From an uncultured Cloacibacillus sp. (GTDB lineage Bacteria; Synergistota; Synergistia; Synergistales; Synergistaceae): a DNA stretch of 22,353 nucleotides. The stretch lies in NCBI GenBank assembly GCA_900544635.1, contig UQVV01000004.1, positions 1 through 22,353 on the forward strand. Direction: 5' to 3'. The notes under the pieces were generated by a model. It was not told where the DNA came from. It made no database searches and saw only the letters and a program-made list of their open reading frames with translations. The translations under genes were made by a program, and so were the position numbers. Position 1 is the stretch's first letter; every line of letters begins with the position of its first letter. Of the stretch, positions 1-6,385 are shown piece after piece.

Positions 1-1379
1 TACATTTTCTTGTACATCTCGCGCGCCGCCGCCGGGTCGGCCGCCTGCTCTATCTCGTTCTTGTAGAGCACCGCGACTGCCGCGTCGGCTCCGACGACCG
101 CGCGTTCGCATGTCGGCCACGCCATGACGAAGTCGGCGTGCATGTCTATGCTGCACATCGCGGGCGTCGCTCCGCCGTAGGACTTGCGTATCGGCATGAT
201 TATCTTAGGCACCGTCGCCTCGGCCCACGCGTAGAGCATCTTCGCGCCGTGGCGGATGATGCCGTCGTGCTCCTGCTGCACGCCGGGCAGATAGCCCGGG
301 ACGTCGACTATCGAGAGCAGCGGGATGTTGAAGGCGTCGCAGGTGCGGATGAAGCGCGCGGCCTTGCACGAGGCGTTGATGTCGAGGCATCCGGCCATGC
401 AGCCGGTCTGGTTCGCGACGACGCCGACGGGCATCCCGCCCATGCGGACGAAGCCTATTATTATGTTGCGCGCGTACATCGGCGAAATCTCGAAGAAGAA
501 GTTGTCGTCCGCGATCTTCGTGATGATGCTCTTCATGTCGTAGGACCTGCGCTTGTTGTCCGGGATGATGTCGTTGAGCTCCTCTATCCTGCGGTTCACG
601 TCGTCGCCGCACTGGTAGACGGGCGGCATCTGCGTGCAGTTGTCGGGGAAGAAGCTCAGCAGGCATTTAATCTGCGCGATGCAGTCGTAGTCGTCGCGCG
701 CGACGAGCTGGCAGAGGCCGGACTTCGTGCTGTGCGTCGCTGCTCCGCCGAGCGTCTCGAGGTCGACGACCTCTCCGGTCACCTGCTGGATGACCTTCGG
801 CCCTGTTATGAAGGCCTTGCTCGACTTGTCTACCATTATGACGAAGTCGGTGAGGGCCGGCGAATAACAGGCTCCGCCCGCGCAGCTTCCCATTATCGCG
901 GAAATCTGCGGGATTACGCCAGAAGCGTTGACGTTGTTGTAGAATACCGTTCCGTAGACCGAAGCTCCCGGCCCTTCCTGGAGGCGGCCGCCGCCCGAGT
1001 CGTTGAGGCCGATGATGGGGACTCCCGCTTCGAGCGCGAGCTCCTGCATCCTCGCGAGCTTCAGGCCGTGCATCTCGCCCATCGAGCCGCCGAGCACGGT
1101 CGCGTCCTGCGAGTAGACGAAGGCTCTTCTGCCGTTGATGAGGCCGTGGCCCGTCACGATGCCGTCGGCGGGCGCGTCCACCTTGTCCATGCCGAAGCGC
1201 GTCGCGCGCGGCTTGACGAACATGTTGTACTCGACGAAGGTGCCGGGGTCGAAGAGCAGATCGACGCGCTCTCTCGCGGTCAGCTTGCCTTTGGCGTGCT
1301 GCTTGTTGATCCTCTCCTGCCCGCCCTGAAGCATGATGTGCGCTTTCAGATCAAGCATAGTCTGAAGACTTTGATTCAT
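1..1379 (-). CDS. Acyl-CoA carboxyltransferase subunit (methylmalonyl-CoA decarboxylase alpha / propionyl-CoA carboxylase beta type), 3' end outside window
   Basis: The product belongs to the biotin-dependent carboxyltransferase family, cytoplasmic, which moves a carboxyl group between biotin and an acyl-CoA such as propionyl-/methylmalonyl-CoA. About 459 codons are visible from the ATG at 1379 (MNQSLQTMLDLKAH); the family is usually about 510-520 residues, so the last ~50 lie beyond base 1. Two crotonase-like halves are seen: NDSGGGRLQEG and IMGSCAGGACYSPAL in the first, and AGCLDINAS, DVPGYLPG, HGAKMLYA and KSYGGATPAM in the second. The start is preceded by AGGGAG. A tandem terminator lies between it and the amidohydrolase gene upstream, so it may be a separate transcript. 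Biotin carrier, decarboxylase membrane subunit or biotin carboxylase would be expected further left; which of them is there decides between decarboxylase and carboxylase. Its nearness to a B12 mutase suggests the methylmalonyl-CoA/propionyl-CoA step, which is an inference. Confidence 0.88.
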   Translation of the reverse strand, partial: MNQSLQTMLDLKAHIMLQGGQERINKQHAKGKLTARERVDLLFDPGTFVEYNMFVKPRATRFGMDKVDAPADGIVTGHGLINGRRAFVYSQDATVLGGSMGEMHGLKLARMQELALEAGVPIIGLNDSGGGRLQEGPGASVYGTVFYNNVNASGVIPQISAIMGSCAGGACYSPALTDFVIMVDKSSKAFITGPKVIQQVTGEVVDLETLGGAATHSTKSGLCQLVARDDYDCIAQIKCLLSFFPDNCTQMPPVYQCGDDVNRRIEELNDIIPDNKRRSYDMKSIITKIADDNFFFEISPMYARNIIIGFVRMGGMPVGVVANQTGCMAGCLDINASCKAARFIRTCDAFNIPLLSIVDVPGYLPGVQQEHDGIIRHGAKMLYAWAEATVPKIIMPIRKSYGGATPAMCSIDMHADFVMAWPTCERAVVGADAAVAVLYKNEIEQAADPAAAREMYKKM

Positions 1380-1461
1380 TTGACCATTCTCCCTATAGGC
1401 GGGACGCGAACGGGAAGAGAGGTTCCGCGCTCCGCGCCGCAAAGATTTGAATAAATTTTAT

Positions 1462-1492
1462 AAAAAAGAAAAAACGCCGAAAAGCTTCGCCG
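1462..1492 (-). terminator. Intrinsic terminator with U tract
   Basis: Read on the minus strand, a stem from 1492 to 1475 (CGGCGAA/TTCGGCG with one mismatch, four-base loop) is followed by T6-C-T6 (complement of 1462-1474). It lies downstream of the amidohydrolase gene and of a second, very GC-rich hairpin at 1503-1537, and upstream of the carboxyltransferase gene. The pair looks like a tandem terminator that separates the two genes or attenuates read-through. Confidence 0.6.
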
Positions 1493-1502
1493 TACTGTCA
1501 AA

Positions 1503-1537
1503 ACGCGCCGCGCGCGTTACGGCTGCGCGCGGCGCGT
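1503..1537 (-). terminator. Perfect 13-bp GC-rich stem-loop after the amidohydrolase gene
   Basis: Arms ACGCGCCGCGCGC and GCGCGCGGCGCGT pair perfectly around a nine-base loop, 19 bases past the amidohydrolase stop codon. On the minus strand it is followed by only four T (TTTTGACA), so it is a moderate terminator alone; the second hairpin with long U tract at 1462-1492 reinforces it. Confidence 0.6.
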
Positions 1538-1556
1538 AAAGTTTTCTGTATGGATG

Positions 1557-2549
1557 TTACATTAAACCTTTCCAGGGGCTGAGGTCGAGTCCGCACTGCT
1601 CGAAGCGCTCGCCGAGGAAGTTGAGCGCGTTCTTGTACATGACCTTCTCCATGATTCCCGGTCTGAGGTCAAGCTCTTCCCACTCCTTGAGTATCTCGCT
1701 GAGCTTGAAGACGCCCCACTCGGAGCCGAATATGAATTTGTCCTGGAGACGGCGGTTCATCTCGTAGAGCATGCACTGCGGGAAGTACTTCGGCCACATG
1801 CCGGAGGTCTCGCGCATGACGTTCGTCTTGTGCATCGCGACGTGGTTGATGACTTCGGGCCACGGCTCGCCGACGTGGAGCGCGATTATCTTGAGGCGCG
1901 GGAACTCCGCGGCGACCTCGTCGACGTCGAGCGGCTGGCAGTAGGTCATGCTGTAGAGGCCGTCGCCGCCGGGGGCTCCGCTGCCCATTCCGGTGTAGCC
2001 GATGTGGAACTGCACCGGCGCGCCGAGCTGCTGGCAGAGGTCCCAGAGCGGGAAGAAGCGGCGGTCGTTGACGCGGAACTTCTGCGTGCACTGCTGGAAC
2101 TTAAGGCCTATGAGCTTGAGGTCTACGAGCGCGTGCTCCGCAGCGTGAAGGGCCTGCTGCCCCTGCCACGGGTCGACCGAGCCCCAGGCTCCGAAGAACG
2201 AATCGGGGTACTGCTGCCAGAGGTTGTAGACGAACTCGTTGCTCGTCGGCGGCTCGCCCATTCCGCTCGTCGCGTCCCACGCGACGGGCTGCATCTTGAC
2301 GCCGTGGCTCTTGGCGTCGTTCGCCATTACCTCCGGCCCTGTCTCGTCGAACTCGGCCTTGAGGTCCTCGAGCGTCGCGTTGCCGGACTTGCCGCGCCAG
2401 TTGGGCTGGGTGTATTTTCTCGAAGCGAGCATCGCCTTCATTGCCGGCGGATATCCTCCGCGGATGAACGGATGCGCGTGTATGTCTATTATCTGGAATC
2501 CTCTTTCTTCAGGAGTTTTAGGAGTTCTGTCTCCAGCTGCTATAGCCAT
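1557..2549 (-). CDS. Amidohydrolase-2 family (ACMSD-like) metal-dependent hydrolase or decarboxylase
   Basis: A 330-residue TIM-barrel protein of the amidohydrolase-2 group, whose members are metal-dependent hydrolases or non-oxidative decarboxylases of aromatic or ring-derived acids. Visible metal-site motifs are IDIHAHP (H24, H26), FHIG (H182) and ALHVGEPW (H225). At the position where the family normally has Asp (GTDYP-like), this protein reads FGSEWG with Glu277. ATG 2549 is preceded by AAAGGGGAGC at good distance. It follows the crotonase gene by 44 bases and is the last gene before the tandem terminator. In this context it may hydrolyse a lactone or cyclic intermediate or decarboxylate a ring acid; the substrate cannot be read from sequence. 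No signal peptide is seen, so it is cytoplasmic. Confidence 0.82.
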   Translation of the reverse strand: MAIAAGDRTPKTPEERGFQIIDIHAHPFIRGGYPPAMKAMLASRKYTQPNWRGKSGNATLEDLKAEFDETGPEVMANDAKSHGVKMQPVAWDATSGMGEPPTSNEFVYNLWQQYPDSFFGAWGSVDPWQGQQALHAAEHALVDLKLIGLKFQQCTQKFRVNDRRFFPLWDLCQQLGAPVQFHIGYTGMGSGAPGGDGLYSMTYCQPLDVDEVAAEFPRLKIIALHVGEPWPEVINHVAMHKTNVMRETSGMWPKYFPQCMLYEMNRRLQDKFIFGSEWGVFKLSEILKEWEELDLRPGIMEKVMYKNALNFLGERFEQCGLDLSPWKGLM

Positions 2550-2593
2550 GAATTATGCTCCCCTTTCAAAATTTTATCTGTGCCGTATAAATT

Positions 2594-3379
2594 CTAGCGG
2601 TATTTCGCAACGTCGGGCGTTCTCTTCTCGCGGAAGGCCGCGCCGACTTCCTTGGCCTCTTCGGTGCCGTAGTAGACGCCGAGCGCGACGCCAGCCATCG
2701 ACTGCACGCCCCAGAGCGCGTCGCTGTCCGCGTTGAAGGAGGCTTTGAGCGCCGCGAGCGCCGTCGGGCTGTTATTTACTATCTCGTCGACCCATTTGTC
2801 GGTCTCTTCGAGCAGCTTGTCGGGCTCTACGACCGCGTTGACGAGCCCCATCTTGAGGCAGTCGTCGGCGCTGTACTTGCGGCAGAGGTACCACATCTCG
2901 CGCGCCTTCTTCTCGCCGACTATGCGCGCGAGGTAGGCGCTGCCGTAGCCCGCGTCGAAGGTGCCGACCTTCGGGCCTACCTGGCCGAACTTCGCGGTCG
3001 AGGAAGCTATCGTGAGGTCGCAGACGACCTGGAGCACGTGGCCTCCGCCTATCGCGTAGCCGTTGACGGCGGCGATTACCGGCTTCGGTATGTTGCGCAC
3101 CGTGGTGAGAAGCTGGGCGAAGAGGCTGACCATCGGCAGCTTCTCGACGGGGGCGGCGTCCTCGGCGACCTCGGCGGGCGTGCCGCCTATCGTGAAGGCG
3201 CGGTTTCCGGCTCCGGTGATGATGACGGCTCCGACTTCCTTATCGCTCCATGCGCTCTGGAGCGCGGTTATCATCTCGACCAGCGTGCGCTGCGTGAACA
3301 TGTTCATCGCGTCCGGACGGTTGATGGTGATTCTGGCTCTGCCGTTGTACTTCTCGTAGATTATATCTTTGAATTCCAT
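2594..3379 (-). CDS. Crotonase-superfamily protein, MenB/BadI-like (ring-forming or ring-cleaving Claisen-type enzyme)
   Basis: The 261-residue protein is far closer to the MenB/BadI branch than to ordinary enoyl-CoA hydratases. It shares GYAIGGGHVL, FGQVGPKVG, the FDAGYG segment (Asp142, matching the catalytic Asp of MenB), EKKAREMWYLCR, SPTALAALKASFNAD, a YYGTEEAKE segment (Tyr236/237) and the EKRTPD tail. MenB closes a ring in menaquinone synthesis; BadI hydrolytically opens 2-ketocyclohexanecarboxyl-CoA. No other men genes are nearby, whereas CoA ligase, thiolase and CoA-transferases are, so a BadI-type C-C bond hydrolase is the better inference. The usual GGDQ motif is changed to GGTP (residues 65-68). 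The start has AGGAGGGG upstream. A perfect 11-bp hairpin separates it from the thiolase gene. Confidence 0.8.
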   Translation of the reverse strand: MEFKDIIYEKYNGRARITINRPDAMNMFTQRTLVEMITALQSAWSDKEVGAVIITGAGNRAFTIGGTPAEVAEDAAPVEKLPMVSLFAQLLTTVRNIPKPVIAAVNGYAIGGGHVLQVVCDLTIASSTAKFGQVGPKVGTFDAGYGSAYLARIVGEKKAREMWYLCRKYSADDCLKMGLVNAVVEPDKLLEETDKWVDEIVNNSPTALAALKASFNADSDALWGVQSMAGVALGVYYGTEEAKEVGAAFREKRTPDVAKYR

Positions 3380-3399
3380 TTCAATCCCCTCCTGTTAAG

Positions 3400-3429
3400 C
3401 TGTGCGCCGGGAGGTAGGCCGGCGCACAG
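3400..3429 (-). other. Intercistronic stem-loop, 11-bp perfect stem
   Basis: Arms CTGTGCGCCGG and CCGGCGCACAG enclose an eight-base loop between the thiolase stop and the crotonase ribosome binding site. No U tract follows on the minus strand, so it is more likely an RNA processing, stability or attenuation element than a classical terminator. Confidence 0.55.
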
Positions 3430-3452
3430 GATGTGTGGAGATGGTGCAGAAA

Positions 3453-4637
3453 CTACACTCTGATTATGAACGCTTCGCTTTCGCCGACTCCACCGCAGAT
3501 GGTGCAGAGTCCGTAGCCGCCGCCGCGGCGCTGGAGCTCGTAGGCCATCGTCATGACGAGGCGTCCGCCGGTGGCTCCGGTCGGGTGTCCTATCGCTATC
3601 GCTCCGCCGTTGATGTTGGTCTTCGCGCGGATGGCTTCGACCTTCGCGGGGTCGTTGTCGCCGAGGTATATCGTCGAGGCGAGCGGCATGACGGCGAAGG
3701 CTTCGTTGATTTCGATGACGTCCATCTGATCGACGGTCATTCCGGCCTTGTCGAGCGCCTTCTTAGCGGCGAAGGCGGGGATGGTCGCGATGTACTTCGG
3801 GTGTCCGGAGGCCTGCGCGTGGGAGACTATCGTCGCGAGCGGCTTGATTCCGCGGCGCTTGGCTTCGCTCTCGGCCATGAGGACGAGGGCGCTGGCTCCA
3901 GTGTTGAGTCCCGGCGCGTTGCCCGCGGTGACGGTCGGGCTCTGGTTGACGGTCTTGAGCTTCGCGAGGCCCTCGAGCGTCGTGTCGGGGCGCGGCTGCT
4001 GGTCGTCGGTGATGACTATGTCGCCCTTTTTCGTGTGGACGGTGTAGGGCTTTATCTCATCCTTGAACTTGCCGGCCTTGAAGGCTTCCTGGTAGTACAT
4101 CTGGCTGCGGTAGGCCCACTCGTCCTGCATCTCTCTCGAAATGCCGAGCTCGAGCGCGACGTCGCCGGCCTGCTTCGCGCGCGGCTCGCCGGTGTAGGGG
4201 CAGGAGACGACCATGATGTCCTTGAGGACGATGTCGCCCATGCGCTTGCCCCAGCGGAGGTCTTCAAGGAAGTAGGGGACGTTGCTCATGTTCTCGGAGC
4301 CGCCGCCGACGGTTATCTTCGCGTCGCCGAGTTCGATGGCGCGCTTCGCCATCGCGATGGCGACCATCGAGGAGCAGCAGGCGCGGTCGACGGTGGTCGA
4401 GTTCGCCTCGGGCGGCATGCCCGACGCGAGCGAAATCTGGCGCGCTATCGAGCGGTTCGCCGTCGGCATGTTGATGCCTATGTAGGTCTCCTCGACCTCC
4501 GCGGGGTCTACCGCGGCGCGCTCCATAGCCTCTTTGACCACGAAGGAGCCGAGGGCTACGGTGTTTTCGTTTTTCATAACTCCGCCGAATTTATCGAACG
4601 GGGTGCGGACTGCGGATACGATGACTACGTTTTCCAT
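3453..4637 (-). CDS. Thiolase (acetyl-CoA C-acyltransferase family)
   Basis: A 394-residue degradative-type thiolase, which cleaves a 3-ketoacyl-CoA with CoA to release acetyl-CoA (reversible). Seen are the N-terminal VVIVSAVRTPFDKFGG, the nucleophile region VDRACCSSM (Cys87), the NEAFA motif, GGAIAIGHPTGATG (His351) and a C-terminal CTICGGVG carrying the second cysteine. The Cys-x-Ser-Gly nucleophile motif of typical thiolases reads CCSS here. ATG 4637 is chosen because AAGGGG then sits nine bases upstream; a TTG two codons earlier would lie too close to it. It lies 31 bases after the family III CoA-transferase gene and before the crotonase, consistent with a ring-cleavage/beta-oxidation-like sequence. 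The true substrate is unknown. Confidence 0.9.
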   Translation of the reverse strand: MENVVIVSAVRTPFDKFGGVMKNENTVALGSFVVKEAMERAAVDPAEVEETYIGINMPTANRSIARQISLASGMPPEANSTTVDRACCSSMVAIAMAKRAIELGDAKITVGGGSENMSNVPYFLEDLRWGKRMGDIVLKDIMVVSCPYTGEPRAKQAGDVALELGISREMQDEWAYRSQMYYQEAFKAGKFKDEIKPYTVHTKKGDIVITDDQQPRPDTTLEGLAKLKTVNQSPTVTAGNAPGLNTGASALVLMAESEAKRRGIKPLATIVSHAQASGHPKYIATIPAFAAKKALDKAGMTVDQMDVIEINEAFAVMPLASTIYLGDNDPAKVEAIRAKTNINGGAIAIGHPTGATGGRLVMTMAYELQRRGGGYGLCTICGGVGESEAFIIRV

Positions 4638-4668
4638 TTTCAATATCCCCTTTTATCAAAAGCTTCGG

Positions 4669-5877
4669 TTATATAGCCTTCTTGTCGTGGAGCTCTTTTA
4701 TCTTTTCGTCGCTGTAGCCGATTTTCCTGAGGACTTCGTCTGTGTCGGCGCCGAGGTTCGGGAGCGGCTTGTATGTAGGCTCGTGCTCTTCCATCTTTAT
4801 CGGGCAGCCGACCATGGAAATCTTGCCGATGATCGGGTCGGGCAGCGTGACTATCATCTCGCGCTTCTTGGTGTGCTCGTCGTGCGCGACGTCCTCGGAG
4901 TTCTGGACCGGGCCGCAGGGAAGTCCCTGAGCCATGAATATCTCGCAGGCCTCGACCTTCGTCTTGTCGGCGAGCCACTCGTTGATTATCGGGCGGATGA
5001 GCGTCTCCATGTACTTGCCGCGTCCCGGGCCGGACTGGATTTCGGGGTTCTCAAGCAGCTCGAGGTGTCCGATGGCGGTGAGGAATTTCTTCCACATGGA
5101 TTCGGTCGGGACGATGATGGCGACGTAACCGTCCTTGCACTTGAACGGTCCCCACGGAGCGATGAGCTTGTCCGGGCCTCTCGTGACGACGTTGCCGGTG
5201 AATGCGTAGACGTTGTGCGAACGCTCCGCAAGCGCGACCATGCAGTCGTACATCGACACGTCGAAGTATTCGCCCTTGCCGGTGCGGAGCTTGTTGACGT
5301 AGCCGAGCATGGCGGCGTAGGCGGCGTAGACGCCGGTGCCAGAGTCGCCGAGCGCGAAGCCGAGCCATGTCGGCGGGCCCTGCGGGTCGCTTCCGCAGGT
5401 GTACATGAGGCCCGCCATAGCCTGCGCGATGATGTCGTAGGCGAGGCGCTTCGCGTAGGGGCCTTCGTACTTCTTGGAGCGTCCGAAGCCGCTTATCGCG
5501 ACGTAGATGAGGCCGGGGTTGACCTCTTTGATTTTCTCATAGGTGAAGCCGAGCTTGTCCATGAGTCCGGGCTTCAGGTTTTCGATTACGATGTCGGCCT
5601 CTTTGATGAGGTCCCAGAGGACGGCCTGTCCGTCCGCGGACTGCATGTCGATGGTGATGCTCTTCTTGCCGCGGTTGAAGCGCGCGAAGTATCCGCTCTG
5701 CACTCCGCCGTCTTCGCTCTTGAGAAGCGGCGCCATTTCGCGCGCCGTGTCTCCCGTTCCGGGGCGCTCGACCTTGAGCACCTCGGCGCCCTGGTCGGCG
5801 AGCATCATGGTGCAAGTGGGGCCTGCGACCTGCTGCTCGAGACCGAGAACTTTTACTCCGTCAAGTATTCCTTTCAT
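4669..5877 (-). CDS. Family III (CaiB/BaiF) CoA-transferase
   Basis: The 402-residue product resembles formyl-CoA and carnitine CoA-transferases: it moves CoA between an acyl-CoA donor and a carboxylic acid, saving ATP in substrate activation. Motifs are LEQQVAGP near the N terminus, EVLKVERPGTGD (residues 32-43), FNRGKKSITID, ENLKPG, and LGDSGTG, where Asp178 matches the catalytic aspartate (Asp169 of formyl-CoA transferase). Length is normal. The ATG at 5877 has GGAGG seven bases upstream. It sits between the small mutase subunit (39-base gap) and thiolase. It is the second CoA-transferase of the cluster and of a different fold from the 8026-9600 gene, implying at least two CoA exchange steps. 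Confidence 0.92.
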   Translation of the reverse strand: MKGILDGVKVLGLEQQVAGPTCTMMLADQGAEVLKVERPGTGDTAREMAPLLKSEDGGVQSGYFARFNRGKKSITIDMQSADGQAVLWDLIKEADIVIENLKPGLMDKLGFTYEKIKEVNPGLIYVAISGFGRSKKYEGPYAKRLAYDIIAQAMAGLMYTCGSDPQGPPTWLGFALGDSGTGVYAAYAAMLGYVNKLRTGKGEYFDVSMYDCMVALAERSHNVYAFTGNVVTRGPDKLIAPWGPFKCKDGYVAIIVPTESMWKKFLTAIGHLELLENPEIQSGPGRGKYMETLIRPIINEWLADKTKVEACEIFMAQGLPCGPVQNSEDVAHDEHTKKREMIVTLPDPIIGKISMVGCPIKMEEHEPTYKPLPNLGADTDEVLRKIGYSDEKIKELHDKKAI

Positions 5878-5916
5878 GTAGGTTCCTCCCTTTTTACAAC
5901 TCGTCTATATGCTTGG

Positions 5917-6369
5917 TTAGATGTTGGAAGCCCTGTTCGTCATATCCTGCGCGGCGTTCTCCGCGAGATCTTCGGCCTTCGCCATCGCTATCTGCTCGAA
6001 GGTGAAGTCGACGACTTCGTCGAGCGGCGTTCCGGGGCCGAAGACTCCGCTGACGCCCTTTTCCATAAGCGCGGGGATGTCCTGCTGCGGGATGATGCCG
6101 CCGAGGATGAATACGGTCTTGTCCATTCCCTCTTTGGCCTTCACCTTGTCGATGACCTTCGGCATGAGCGTGTTGTGCGCGCCGGAGAGAAGGCTGACGC
6201 CTACCGCGTCGACGTGCTCTTTGGCCGCGATGTCGGCTATCTCGTCGGGCGTCGCCTGAAGGCCGGTGTAGATGACTTCGGCTCCGGCCTCTTCGAATGC
6301 GCGGGCTACTACCTTCGCTCCGCGGTCGTGGCCGTCAAGTCCGGGTTTTGCTATCAAAACTTTTACCAT
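5917..6369 (-). CDS. B12-binding small subunit of an acyl-CoA mutase (methylmalonyl-CoA mutase C-terminal domain type)
   Basis: A 150-residue Rossmann-like cobalamin-binding protein. DGHDRG (Asp12-His14-Gly17) is the DxHxxG motif whose His ligates cobalt in base-off/His-on B12 enzymes. SLLSGAH and GGIIP match the other B12-loop motifs of the family. It is the separate small subunit that pairs with the large subunit encoded 16 bases upstream, as in archaeal-type methylmalonyl-CoA and isobutyryl-CoA mutases. A strong AAGGAGG precedes the ATG. After about residue 130 there is a polar tail (AEDLAENAAQDMTNRASNI) not needed for B12 binding. The partner's altered active site (see 6386-7984) leaves the substrate open. 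Confidence 0.92.
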   Translation of the reverse strand: MVKVLIAKPGLDGHDRGAKVVARAFEEAGAEVIYTGLQATPDEIADIAAKEHVDAVGVSLLSGAHNTLMPKVIDKVKAKEGMDKTVFILGGIIPQQDIPALMEKGVSGVFGPGTPLDEVVDFTFEQIAMAKAEDLAENAAQDMTNRASNI

Positions 6370-6385
6370 AGTGACGGTTCCTCCT

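Noticed and set aside
1496..1501. TTGACA on the minus strand as a possible -35 box for the carboxyltransferase gene.
   Set aside because: No -10-like hexamer lies 16-18 bases further on; that stretch is the second terminator hairpin and its U tract.
2594..3379. Annotation as menaquinone-pathway MenB.
   Set aside because: No other men gene is present and neighbours are CoA-ester catabolic genes; family similarity alone does not decide between MenB and BadI-like enzymes.
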